Assembly: GCA_019096065.1 (NCBI GenBank)
Contig: JAGUCH010000001.1
Location: forward strand, 15,996,001-16,060,000
Reading direction: 5' to 3'
DNA: 64,000 nt
DNA from: Paracyclopina nana
Taxonomy: Eukaryota > Arthropoda > Copepoda > Cyclopoida > Cyclopettidae
Shown one piece after another: positions 9,912 to 22,457 of this stretch (within the stretch, counting starts at the first letter, position 1; each line of letters begins with the position of its first letter). Made by a program: the position numbers and the translations under genes. The notes beneath the pieces are model-generated. The model was given only the letters and a program-made list of their open reading frames with translations. It did not search any database and was not told where the DNA came from.

Positions 9912-12900
9912 ATTCTTCCTCACGCGTCCACAAAAGAGGATAATGCACTTATTTTTGAAGAGCCAGCAAATATTACTTTCCAGTATCTAAAAGAAGAAGG
10001 TTGTTGTTTTCCCTTTGTTATTAGTGTTCCCATGTGAACTAGCAAGTGAAAATAATCTCAAGGGCAAAAAGAGGAGTGGATCTTTATGTGAAGAATTGCA
10101 GTAATTCAATTACTCCCATGGGAGCCTATTAGTAGCGCTCTTGAAATCCACAAAAACAGGGTACAGCTAATGTACTACGTTGGGTAACACATTGTCCTAA
10201 TTATTCATCCTCTATGATGTACTGTGCATTATCAGCTACTGCCTTTTTTATCATAAGATTATGGCAACCATGTTGAGCTTGATTGGAAGACACATGTGCG
10301 GCATATTCTTTTTTATGAAAGTTTCTTCTCGCTTTTGCCAACAAGTTTTTGACTCGGGTATCTTTTCCCAATATTGGTTTTCCTTCAGCATTAGGCAAAC
10401 ATTTGTGCGACACTTCACTACTTCTGAGGCTGGACGATTTAGCCCGTCCAGAAGAGAGAAGTTGCTTTCTATTTGCCCTGTGGCTGAAACCTCTATTATC
10501 AATAGCGAAAAAAGTCTCACTGGCAATCTGCTTAAAAAGTTACAGAGTCACCCAGCAACTCTTAGAAGTTCAACCAATCATTTTTTTGCCAATTTTGGCG
10601 AGTCATCGTCTGGTTATTTAAACTTGGCAATTTAACCGAGACGCCTCCGGTTTTTCAGTAAATTACAATTACTTACATTCAATTTGTTGGGTGGGTGGGC
10701 TTTTTTCAATTTTCCTCTCCGGAATTCTATGGAGTTTTTTATTACCACACCTGGAAAGTCTTTGTAGCTCGTGAATATTTAACCTTGTAGTGAGCCGAGC
10801 CTTTGTTAAACTCTACGAGTTAAAAGAATATGAAGAGAATTTTATATTCCATTTGCTTCCTGAAAAATTACTTGAGCTTCTGAGCCTCATAAAGCCGAGC
10901 AAATAATGCCGCGTTCACAATATCTTGGCAAGCACCTTTTCCTGAACGAGGCACACAACTATAGAAGCGTTGAATAATTTACGAGTTCCCCTTTATTCAA
11001 CACAATAAGACTGACATTTCTGCCTTCTCTCCTCGCGTTTGTTTACCGGAATCACACAGTAGGCAACTTCAACAACGCCAAATACGGTTATTTATTCGTA
11101 GTCAAATGGTCAATTCATTGATCAGGCCCCACGAAAAACTGATGGTTGCTCACCAAAAATAGAAGGTTCGGTTGTTGCGTAGCAGAGCATATGTCGGAGA
11201 AAAAACCCTGAGAATATAATATATCAAGCGGAAATACAAGCAAAAGTATAGCTTCCTTCTTGCTCTAAAAGCTTTCCGAGAGAAATATATAGCCCTACAT
11301 CAGGTTTTGAAAAACCATGCATTATTGTGAAATGTGCCGAAAAGGCAAAAGCTTCTGCTAGCTGCTGTTAAGTGCCCTTTTACGGCCCTATCAAATAGTG
11401 CTACGGAATAATGGTGATGCTTGCAGTTTTTTTCAATATCAGCTAGCATATATGTGCGTTACGTGCCTAAAATGGCGAAAATATTAAAAAAAGGAAGCAA
11501 GCCCAGCTTGCAACTCTATGTGCATATGAGGTCGTCCTGAAGATTTTTTAGCACTTTCTACGTAGCTTATTTTTATGTAAAGGCCTCTCTGCCTTTGTGC
11601 CTAGTTTATGCAGAGCTGAAAATCCGAGTAACATTTAGATGTAAAATTGCGTCAGGCGCTCAAGGTCGCCGTAATCTTGGAAGGTACGTTGTGTATCCTT
11701 GATGGTTTGCGAAGGTTGGCCATTTGGCACATCCTCGAAGGCCTCTTGCATTCGGCGGCCTTTCCGTTCGCAGTCGTCGAGCCTGTTGCTTTCTTTGTCG
11801 GCGTTATTGCAACAAGCGTCGTCGGCCTCCATATGGAGGCCAAAAGTGCTTTCTCGAGGCCTTCGAAGCAGTCTCCCAAAGGTCGTCGAAGGATGGTGTA
11901 TTAGCAAAGCCGCCTCACCCCTTTCCTTGCGCTGCACGAGGTGACAACCCTAACTAATTGGATTACAAGAAGGGACTCTTCCTTCCCTTTTATTAAAAAG
12001 AGGGAGGAGCTGAGTTGGAGGCAAGGAAAACTGGGTAAGCTGCAAATACAGTGAATTATTGATGATGCCACTCCATTGAATTTACAAACTTGTTTGCCCA
12101 CCTTTGGCTACGCTTAATTAACTGTTTGAAATGGGCATGATTAATTCAGGCCAGAGGAAAATCAATGCTTAGCTCAGCCAATCAAATATTTCCTTTTTTT
12201 CTTAAATTGAAAAAGCCCTTAAAGTTTATCAGTGTTGTGCTTTTTCCAAGCTCGAGAGAGTAACCAAGGAAAAGGAAAATGACAAGGAATGCAATAATTA
12301 GTAATAGATATCCTTTCAAACGCAATCACGCATGACGTTACTTAATGCCAAAATATGCATTTATAGTAAGATATACTATTTGTGAAAGGCTCTCCTCTAA
12401 AGGTGGTTGTGATGCTAAATATCAAATTTTGCTTGTGCTTCAATCACAATATTTGCCAAGGCTTTTCTCACGTTCTCATTCTCTTGCAACGCTTTTCAGA
12501 TTTTCAGGCTTTCGTAATTCGATACGAGATACTTTAAAAAGCGAAAGTTTTACAGCAATTTTCTCAATAGTGTTTACTATGGACAAAGTTAATCTGCTAC
12601 AAGGCCCACATTTAGCACTCTTAATTCAGCCTTTTTCTTGCAAAACCTGCTGCACGGCATAAGCAAAGGCCTCGCATTAATCCTACTTTGAATACATTAG
12701 CTTTCATCAGTCTGAGCCTTAAAAGAAGCCTTTCTATGTGTGTGTACACTTAAGTGAAGAAAGTACACTTTTGAATTATACAGCTCCCAAAATTGGTCAT
12801 TATGGCCGCTGAAATGTGGTATTCTTTAGTAAAGTGCATCATCCGACACACGACAATCTAGATATATATACCGTCAATTAGCGCGCTTCATTTCTCATTC

Positions 12901-12969
12901 AAGTACTGAACACTCCATCAGGTCTATTTCCATCACTGATCAATATCCTCGATTGAAGGCGGCCGCAAG
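9912..12969. other. Intergenic region CCS to MATH gene; two weak minus-strand ORFs
   Basis: Largely AT-rich DNA with no recognised gene. Two minus-strand open frames stand out. One runs from about 10537 to 10201 (stop-to-stop about 112 codons, no ATG near its start) and contains GKPILGKDTRVKNLLAKARR; it could be an exon or a decayed coding fragment. The other (11832-11635) would start MEADDACCNNADKESNR and end GDLERLTQFYI, inside a GC-richer patch at about 11650-11930. Neither has a recognised domain or clear splice partners. The last bases before 12970 should hold the MATH gene promoter. Confidence 0.35.
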
Positions 12970-12978
12970 ATGGCGCTG
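12961..12978 (+). promoter_or_regulatory. CTCF/YY1-like motif over the MATH gene start codon
   Basis: GGCCGCAAGATGGCGCT matches the CTCF core (GGCCACCAGGGGGCGCT) at most positions and overlaps the initiation ATG at 12970. The same bases also fit the YY1 site AAGATGGCG, which commonly overlaps start codons, so the factor cannot be decided. Confidence 0.35.
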
Positions 12979-15900
12979 CTCACGCGTTGCCTCCAGCTAA
13001 ATGATGCGGAAGACACTCACGTTTTCAACTTTGTGGTTACAAAATCCGTCACGAGAGACTTAAGTCGTGATGTGGTGAGCAAAGACTTTGTCTTTGCCTC
13101 GCAACGCTGGGGCTTGGCCTTCACCAAACAAGATAAAGTATTGTTGCTGAAAAAGGCATGCAATCCATGGAAAAAAGTTTACCCAATTTCTCCCCCATTT
13201 GCAGACTCTGGGCATCATGCTCGTATGGAGAAGTCCCTCGGATGGAGTCAACGTTAGCCTTAATTTATCAGTGACTTTGCTGAATCGGGAATTCTTTGCA
13301 GAAAACCGAACTTTTTCCATAAAGAGAGCCACATTCAACAAGGACGTTGTCTCCAATGGAAACGCAAACTTCATCAAAATTGGAGACTTGCTGGCTTACA
13401 GGCCAAAATTTACAGATACCAATGGAGAGTTTCAGGTAACAGTTAAAGCTATGACAGTTTGAGGTATTAATGCTTGGCATGCAGATAGTAGGCTCATGCA
13501 TGCGTGAGTCTACTTTCTAGCCTAATTATGAGGCTTTGGCATTTGGATGAATTATAAATTCTTCAATTGAATACCTTTCGCCTCACATGATGCAATCTAG
13601 TTGCTGCACAATCATGACTACAAAGAGGCCATGCTCATTCAGTATAATGGAAAGTCTATTTTTGGAAAGTATTCAGTAGCCAAAAGCAAGTACTTATGAA
13701 CATGAGCATCGGCTAAGAAAGAGAAACAAATGTTGTTACTTGCTCTTACTCATGGAGGAGCAATTCCAAGTAGCGCGCACATAATGTAAACAATTCTCTG
13801 ATATCTGATTGGCTGCTGAGAAACAAATAGTTCCAACAAATTGGTGTTTGCTCAGACAAAATGTTGAAAATAGAAATTTTGAAGTGCATCTTGCATGAGA
13901 CTATGGCCACTCAAAGCACAACTCATATTCGCAAACCTAATTAAAACTCACCTTCTTTGTGACGGAGTTTTGTTTTACATTTCTGCCAACTAGTTTCCTT
14001 TTTTTTGAGCTATATTTGCTGAGCAAGACACCAGATGGGCTCTCTCAAATGGGATTCTAAATGGCACTTTGATTCGGTTTTTTTCTGGCCCAAAAGTTTT
14101 TAGTAAACTTTTTCTGTCTGGCCTATTTTTTGTGGACTATCCTGAACCACCTCCAAAAGTAGAAATGCAATTTCGACTCTTCGCGTTTAAGCGCTGTAAG
14201 AGGACGAGGTTACAGATGGCTTTTTGGTTCCCTTGGCTGTCATAAAATGTGAGTAAGAAATATCACAAAACGCATATAGTATATGCTTCAAAGGAGTACT
14301 TTGTTGCAAGTTACCAACTGAGCATTATTAAATTGCTAATTGATCCATTGAAGTGGTACACAGGAAATGTGGAAGCATTTCCGAAAGGGGGATTTGCCTC
14401 CTTTGTTTTAGAGATCTAATCCCCATAATTTGGCTGGAAATGAAGTATTCACCAAGGCTCATTATCTACCGCGTCTTTGATCGTAGCATGGTTGCGGTTG
14501 TTATCGGTTCTTATTTACTGACGAGGTTGCGATGTCAGTAAATAAGAACCGATAACAACCGTAACCAAGTCACGATCAAAGACGCGGAAGATAATGAGCC
14601 CCAAAGCAACTATGGTAACTGTACCCGCATTTGCCAAATTCTAGAGTTATTTTAGTGCGTTGAAGATTGGACTAAAAATACTTCCCAAAAAAATCGTATG
14701 AATATGTTACCATGGCTTTGCTTTATTTTTAATTAGAGTTGGGAGCAAAACATAAGTTTTTTATAGTCTTCGTGAGCAATGTTGCCTCGAGAAGAAAGCA
14801 TTTTTTTGGCATTCCGTGGTAGGCTTTTGAAGTTAAAAAAGTAGAAGAAAAAAGCAATTATCTACTTTTACCATCATCATGATGTGTTCCATTATCTTCT
14901 CAGAGGTCAGGTCATGCTCCTACTATCATGCCCTGCTCATGTAAGCCCTAAACTCTAAAACCCCATAGAAAAATGATTGTGTTTTTGAATCTGAATATTT
15001 CACCACCCAATTAAGGCATAAAATGAATAGAGGGTTAGCTAGGTATGTACTTAGAGAAATAGCATGTCAAATAAGAAAAGCAAAAAATGGCTAATTTTAC
15101 CCTAGAAAAAGCTGCTCGGCCTCAAGCAGAGCTTTTTGGGAGCTACATCTTTATAACGAATTATTGTCAGCAGAATACTTTTTCACTTTTAACAAGACAA
15201 TTTTTCCGTTCTTCATAATTGTATGAACTGTGCATAAAAAGAATTACATCAAGTGAGTTTTTACATCATCATCCATTTGCGTGTCCGTGCGTTATCTTTC
15301 AAAGGGGCTTTAATGCAGTACTACCAGCATACAACTGGATTTTTCTCCAGGTTGAGATAAAACTGGGCAAAGTGGAGGCATTTTATGAAAAGGAGATTCT
15401 CATCAAAAGGAGCAGCAACTCGAGTATGGACGAAACTGAGGATCACTTGGAGGCCATGGAGACGATGTCAAACGAGTTCACCTTTGGCCTTTTCAACTGG
15501 ACAGTCAGCCTTCGGCCTCAGCCTTTGCTGTTGCCCATGCCAGAGACCTCGAGTTGGGCTGCGCCCATTCGAAAGGCCCTTCAGCAGCAACGAATGAATA
15601 GCTTAGGAGGTGGACAAGATATGGATCAACTCGGCCTTTCTGTCAGCCTCCAAAGGCAACCGGGAAGGCCACTCAATCTGCAGCCTTCACAAATTCAGTC
15701 AAACAATAGGATGGCTCAAGTCAATGCTCTAAACATGGCGTAAGACTTCTCGTTCTCATTGTTCTTCACCTTTGTACTCAATGATTTATGTGAAGAAGGC
15801 CTTTTTTCTCATCTGCCTAAAAGAAAGCCTTTCCACGAGCCTCTCAGTCTCGTTACAATGCAAAGGCTTCTTTATAATTTACGAATTCAGCCGACGCGAT

Positions 15901-18900
15901 GGCAGCGCCGCCTAGTGGCCATAAATTGCATTGTAGGTTCTTTTTGGTAAATTCACCCAAAAAGGTCTATAATTTATGGAACAAAGAGCATTCTACCACT
16001 TTACATTTGTAAAGAAACCAAGATGCTCTCTCAGGGATACAGAAATGTATTTTGGTGCTTCTGAGCCATGCATAATTAAAATACTGCGTACCTAGAATTG
16101 CCAGCCTTATGCAACCAAGTAGCTAGTGCGCAAGAATGTTGGATATGACAAGAAAACTACTCGTGCTTTGATCTCTGCTTCATACTTGAAACCTCAAAGC
16201 CATGCCAATTTCTCTGTAGTGGCATAACTCTTTTGCATTTCGTATTTTCCAGTCAAATTGGGTTCAGCAATGATCTGTTTGCAAGGCTCACCTACAAAAT
16301 TGCCTTTGTGGCTCCCAACAAGGACAACAACCCGTCAAATGGAGAGGATGGGCAAAACTCAAACAGTGAGAGCAAGCTCATTTCCGAGGAGAGAGAAGAA
16401 ATCCTTGCAGTTGGAGATAGATCGCAGGCTTTTGCCCCAAGGGTTAGACTTAGTGACCTCTACTCCAAACGGTTGTCCTCTGGTGAGAAAAAATGCATTT
16501 TTCCATATATGCGATACGCGGCAAGCTAGTTTTCCCCAGAGCAGTAGATTTTGATGAGAGTATCTCAATTCTCAACAACAGCTGAATTTATTTCGGAAAA
16601 AATGTACAGCTAAAGCTACAGCTTTGATAGGAACGAAAATTTGAGGTGTTCATGTTTTCTCGGTAAAATTACCAAGTATTAAAAAAAATAGAGTTAACGG
16701 TGAAACAAAAATGGGCAAATGTCGTGCTACTGTAGGACACCTTTAGGCTGTTTTTGGGAACTGAGTATTGCGAATGTTCTACTCATTAAAAGCGTACAGC
16801 TCTGGTTTTCCCAGCAAATGCTCAAGATTATTCCAGCGTACAAAAGCAGCAGTAGGTAGAATAAAGATAAACGCCAGCATGTAAAGTTGTTAAATGAGAA
16901 TGGATGGTAGAAGCTGGCATATCTATTTTTAACCTCTACACTTACCTTTTCTACAGGTAGCCTTCTCGGCTCTGGAGGTGGCGGAGGCTACATAAGAATA
17001 CGAGTGGATCTCTACTCCGCTTTTGCCTTGGCCGAATTCCATTTGCATCCGAATGAGCACTTGAAAGATGATCCTCAACCAGCTCTTCAGCCTAACCAGA
17101 ACATTGAGGACGATCCCTTGGCCCTGAGGATGGATCTGATCAACAGCAAGAAAAAGTTGCTTACACGAGAAAAGTCAATTACTCTTATGATTAACAATAA
17201 TGGAGTCGGTGGCATCGACTCTGATAACAACAATTGGCAGGTGGAGTGTGACTTGCACTCCAACTTCCTCAGATGCTCCATGTATTACCAAGATGTGAGC
17301 AAAATACCAAGAAATCACCTCAGGTAAATTGACTATATATACACATAATTGGATCCTGAGATGCAGCATTGTTGCTTTTTAATATGACATTATAACGAGG
17401 GGCGGAACTATTTTGCGAAAACCATCGGAGCTTTTTCATTCAGCAACCTTCACTTCATAGGCGTGAGACGTAGTGAGTGCAGTTGCACTCGCACGCGAAC
17501 CCGCTAATAAAAAACCAGTCAAACGGGCAGCTAAAAAAAGATAGACCTGAAAAAGCTCAATCTCATTTGCTAATAAGGGGATTTGATTAGTTTGCTAAAA
17601 ACTATTTTAGGCGTTTCTGTCGTTCTTTGGCTAATATTCTGTTAGGCCTTCTTGGTTTCATACAAGAAATTCGGCCACGTTTAAACTCAAAATCAGACCA
17701 AAATTGCCTTAGAATAATCGGCTCGTCATGAAAAACTCCAACCTTCTTACAGCGGGTGCACGGAATTTTCTTGCGTTCGCTATTCTCTATGTATATTAGA
17801 GTTTTTAGACGGAACCTAGCATTGACATTAACTTTCAAGTTGGACAATTTGTGTAGTAACTTTCTATCTCGAGAGTCGCTACAATTTGGAGGTCTCGAGT
17901 GGCTTGCACACTTATGCTTTTGCTTAATCTTACCTTTTGTAGATTTCTGCAGTGGAAGGCCTTTTTGGTACGCCGAAAAAAGCGATGGAGAGGGCTGAGA
18001 GATGATCGAGAGCAGCTGGAACTCATTGAATTCCAACCAGGCCATTGCCACAGGTTAATGCACTACCATTACTTTTGATTTTACCCTGGGGAATTAAGAT
18101 TATTTTTAAAGTTGATGTGGGATTTGCCCACGGGGCCAACTTTGTTGACAACTCAGTTAACTTGACTTCAGAGCTTCCAGATGGCCGTTTCGGAAAGAGG
18201 CCAAATTGGCCCTATTGAAATCGCCAAAACAGCAATAAAATCTAAAGCCTTGATTGTCTTTTGTCGACCTTAATGAGCCTTCAGGGGTCGGCAAAGGCTA
18301 CAATAAGGGCCTTGATGTATGTATGATTGAATGCCACATAGCAACCTCGGAACTAATATCAAATCCTGGCATAGTATGCACAGCTTTCATACAATATATT
18401 ACCCGCGTTTATTACTCGGGTTACAATAGGTTATGTTTGCCTGGGACTTTCATTTCCTCAACGAGTGCTCAATAATTTAGTTTAAAAATGCTATATTGAT
18501 GAACCAGTTTTTGTTTACTTTTTAGCCACTTCGCTTGGATGCATTTTTTGGTGCAAGTTGGAAAACGGTGTTTGTAATGAGACTTGTCATCTGCATCAAG
18601 GAATAGATAAAAAAAGCACTTATTTTCTTAGGCTATTTCCAGCCTTCATTGCAAATATTTTGATGAAAAAATCTGGCAGCTCTTGACAATAATGTAACAA
18701 TACTGTCCTGATGACGAGTCCATATAGGGTTTTTGAACCCACCGCCAAGTTGACAAAAAAATGACACTTTTGCTTGAGATAATGCACTCAATTTTCCAGA
18801 TATTACTACGCACACGACGACTCCGACCCAGGAATTGTGATGGAAACTTCGGTGCCTTCGAAAGACGTAAGGCGAGCCCAAAGTTGAATGGAACGAGGAT

Positions 18901-21710
18901 ATGATTTTCCAATGCATTTTTTAGGTGCGAGATGGTCTGAGTGAGTTTTTGGACCCGGACGGTGGCATCAAAGTGAGAATCCAGTGGGAGTACAATTACC
19001 TGCTTTTTCAGGCCACTTTTAATCAGTACGACGAAGTAGCCAGGTTTCACAACATACAAATGAGGTTTGTGCATTTGATGTTTGACATATGGAAGCCCTT
19101 TTGTGCGGTCACGTGTTTTTTTGGAAGTCTTTTATGAAAGAAAGCACCTGTTTTATAGGAAAAGGCTTCAATGCCAAGGGATTCGTATGAGTATTTTGAT
19201 GCACACGCAAAGGTATTTTTTTCTCTGAATTGCAAAAAAGTTGAGACCAAACTTTTTTTCATCACAGACCAGCCACAAGTTCCTGTCGTGTGCAGTATGC
19301 TGTTGCAGCCTACTGTGGGGACATGCGCTCCTACTAATAGGAGATTTTCGTGATACTTTTTAAGGCGCTTAACTTTGCTACCCATTTCGCAGACGAGCTA
19401 TTTTTCTTTTCGGTGTATGACAAGTTTTCCTGTACTTCCCAATTAGTCTCATGGGAGTTCAGGAGAAAGCAGCTTCTTTTCCAGTTGACCATTGCCTACG
19501 TAAGTTGGCTTATTTATAAGAAAAGAGCAACTAGCTAATAATGAACCACGTCACAACAATGACGCGCTGAGCGCCATCTAATAATATGTACTATAATTGT
19601 ATAGTACATCTAAGATTACCTTCCCCGCACAAAGTAAATTAAAAGTTTTGTTGCCTTTGTGTAATCAGTGTGATTAATTGATGAAGGCAAAGTTTTCTGA
19701 TTATCACCCTTCCCTTCGCCAACAGGGCGGAAATTTCCAACTTGACGGAAAAAATTCGAAGGCTGGAGGTTGCTCAGGCTAATCAAAGGAGACAACAAGC
19801 CATCGCTATGGCAGCCTTGGCAGCAGAAAAACTCAACAGTCAAAAGTTGAACGGAGATTTCCAGAGCGACTCCAATCTGCCCAATGCAGCAAACTACGCA
19901 TCAAAACCAAACAGGCAAAGATTGGTTATTCCTGTGGGCAAACGACTTCTACTCAAGGTATTCACCAGAGTTCCTAGGGCTCTATAGCTCAAAAGAGGCT
20001 TAGGGTCTCAGGCCAATCTCTTTTGCGTTACGGGCATCTTGGAAATCAAAACAAAAGCTGGTCTCCAGCGCGGCGGGAAATTCAAATCCCATTTTTTCCT
20101 TGGCAAAACAGCGTTAAAGTAAGCCTTAAAAAAGCTGGCGGTAGGTGACTTGCCAAGTGACTAATCCGCGCGCGACGACCAGAAATCGGATCAGCATCAA
20201 GGGCGTTCTGGCGGAAACTCTCCGCAGCCGCAAAGTCGCATCCCATTTGATAAGGATGACTGAAAACCGAGAAATATAACAGTATCTTTTGGCCATGCAT
20301 CAAAAAAGGGGAAAGCCATAAATCATCCCCATTTTTTTGCGCCATATCCTGAAGACACTTTTGAAAATACATGCTCAGCCTATTTCGCGGGAATGGCTCA
20401 CATCCCCAAAAGTGCTTTTAGCACTCAAAAATGGAGAGAGTGAGATGAATGAAAGCATGCTGGTTTTTTTTCTTGCTACCTAGCCTCACCTCTCATTGGA
20501 TAGTGGAATGGGTCCTAATGCTGAAGGCCAATCAAGTCTAAGCGTGTCTTCAGCTCCTAAAACAGCGCCTACGACTCCCTTGGGACCTGGCGGTGGCCTC
20601 AGAAGGCCTCCATTAAATCGAGCGCAGAGTCACTCGCAAGGCAGTGGCCTCGCTTCGCCATATGCTGCGGCCTCCGCGGCCGCAGCGTTTAAATTGCGTC
20701 ATCAAAGGTCAACCTCGCAGAGGTCGATCAACGGAAATCGCCTGCATCGATCGGTCTCTCCGCAGCCTCGAACAATTGTCTCGTCGACCTCGGATATTCG
20801 TCAGCAGCCTCCAACCATTTTGCATCTTCAGCCTCAAAATTCTGAGAGTGAGTATAGTAGCCTTACTAACTAACATATGCAATAAAAAGCGAGCATAGGG
20901 TACAAAATTGCTGGATAAATTCATATGAAGTATCATGCTCATAATTTGATAAACTGTACTCACACTGTATATGTATGCCTATAATATGTATACTGCTACA
21001 TAGATGTACGCGTAACTGATTCTAAGAGCTGGCTCGAGGCGAAAATTGTGAGTGGTGTTGACCTTGGCAGCATTTTAGTTAAAAAACTATGTTTTAGAGC
21101 ATGCGAACATTAAAGTACATAACAATGGCATCAAGAGAGAAAAACTTGCCTAATAATCGGTGTCTTTGTTTTACGAGCATTGTAGTAGAGTGACAATTAA
21201 TTTAGTACAAAATGCATGATGTAGTAGTTACTTCAATGCAAGAGATTCAGGTTTGCATCTTTTGATTCAATGGGTATGAATAAGAGTGATTTGCGTGCGT
21301 CCACTTGGCGTAGTTAATTCTCTTCAGAAGGAAATCATTCCTTTTCTTAACTACTTTCAGCCGAGGCCGCAGCAGCCTCTCCCCAACATCAGGCAACGTT
21401 TGAGTCGAAACTTCAGCCTCAACTTTCTCCTCGAGGCCAACAAAGACAACACCACTACATAGAGGTGCCCAAGCATGCAGGTCACCCTGCTTTGACTGGA
21501 ACAAGATCCAGTGGACCCACAATTAGCTCGAACCCAAATACACCCCAGACATCCCAGGGTATTTCCACAGCTGTAGGATTCATGAGATTGATTGCCCCGT
21601 TGAAGCATTCGTTGTCAGTGTCAGCAGATAATTTGCCAAAGCCTCTGAGTTTGGCCAAAAACTTGGGGAGACGACCTTCGCAGGTCTCAAAGTGCCAAAG
21701 CATTGATTGA
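12970..21710 (+). CDS. MATH (TRAF-like) domain protein with coiled coil and low-complexity tail
   Basis: Eleven exons join in phase to 882 residues: 12970-13137, 13205-13435, 15351-15739, 16253-16482, 16957-17323, 17943-18053, 18800-18866, 18925-19064, 19726-19957, 20484-20847, 21361-21710. Residues about 15-150 look like a MATH fold: alternating strands, RWGLAF, LGIMLVWRSPSDG, KIGDLLAYRPKFTDTNGEF. A second beta-rich region with FTFGLFNWTVSLRPQP (about 180-200) and later strands up to about 565 may be another MATH-like module split by polar insertions. A coiled coil follows (AEISNLTEKIRRLEVAQANQ, from 568). The last 240 residues are Ser/Pro/Gln/Ala-rich. Such proteins usually act as oligomeric adaptors, but I do not recognise this one and no RING, BTB or protease domain is attached. 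The donor at 19065 (GTTTGT) is the weakest junction. Intron 2 (13436-15350) holds a hairpin element. Confidence 0.82.
14456..14600. mobile_element. Hairpin MITE-like element in a MATH gene intron
   Basis: Two inverted arms of about 67 bp (14456-14522 and 14534-14600) are nearly perfect complements separated by an 11-bp loop. The ends are GGCTCATTAT and ATAATGAGCC. The flanks carry a 4-bp direct repeat CCAA (14452-14455 and 14601-14604), a plausible target duplication. There is no coding capacity, so it would depend on an unknown transposase. Confidence 0.7.
15903..15921 (-). promoter_or_regulatory. CTCF-like site
   Basis: The minus strand reads TGGCCACTAGGCGGCGCTG, differing from the vertebrate consensus TGGCCACCAGGGGGCGCTA at only three or four positions. 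It lies in an intron of the MATH gene. Confidence 0.5.
17602..17942 (-). other. Antisense open frame in a MATH gene intron, unidentified
   Basis: The minus strand is open from 18051 (over the antisense of exon 6) to a stop at 17602. The intronic part encodes a basic stretch including NVNARFRLKTLIYIENSERK, then KKIPCTRCKKVGVFHDE, and ends RRPNRILAKERQKRLK. The look is protein-like, but no start codon lies in the intron-only part and I know no match. It may be a decayed gene fragment or a chance open frame. Confidence 0.2.
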
Positions 21711-21852
21711 TGTCTCACACTCTGTTATTAGTACATATAGATGTATCATATTATATTCTCAGCTGGTCTGGCGTTATTATAATGTACTATGTAATTTAGT
21801 AGCGTAATACACCACATATACAGTACATAAATTCATTTTCCTGACAGCTTGA

Positions 21853-21858
21853 ATTAAA
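21853..21858 (+). terminator. Possible poly(A) signal of the MATH gene
   Basis: ATTAAA, the commonest variant hexamer, lies 143 nt after the stop codon at 21710. No AATAAA was seen nearby. Confidence 0.35.
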
Positions 21859-22441
21859 CCTGCTACTATAGCAGTACGTATGTGAGTGCGAGTTCAAGTC
21901 AAATTAGGACAAGATGGATGGTGTAAACGTACTGCCTTCATAATCTTTGTTAAGTTATCAGGCTGCGGTTTTCCAAGAGTGGATTATCCAATGTTCGCCC
22001 GCGTGGCAACGTAATTTTGTTAGGTAATTACTTTATGACATGAGGATGTGAAACCAAAAATAGGCGAAGCATATACAGTATACCGGAAACGCGGATAAAG
22101 CTTTGTTATGCTCAAGAGAAAAGCCTCTGATCTATGCGTTTCAAAGTTCGATTCTACGCAAACCATTTTCTTCCCAAAGAGGATTGGAACATTTTTTAGC
22201 TATTCAGCAATTGCTCTCACCAACATATGGCCTGAAAACAGTCCTTTTACTAAACACTATTAATTTTCCTGAAAATTTTTCACTCAATAATTCATCGCTT
22301 TAGTGCAAAAATATATACAAACTTAAAATAAGGCATTATTTTATTTACAGTGATTCAGATCAAGTTATGTTGACCAAAGTTCTTTATTTCGAATATAGGT
22401 GGCGCCACTGAAAAGGACTTAAGTCCGCTTAACAGCATGAA

Positions 22442-22457
22442 GCGCCCTCTGGTGGCC
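22442..22457 (-). promoter_or_regulatory. CTCF-like site
   Basis: The minus strand reads GGCCACCAGAGGGCGC, nearly identical to the CTCF core consensus. It lies between the MATH gene and RIM, with a weaker related site (AGGTGGCGCCAC) 45 bp to the left at about 22397-22408. Confidence 0.6.

Noticed and set aside
20082-20372. 96-codon minus-strand frame in a MATH gene intron
   Set aside because: No domain or splice sites, and it overlaps equally open sequence on the other strand; likely chance in a GC-richer intron patch.
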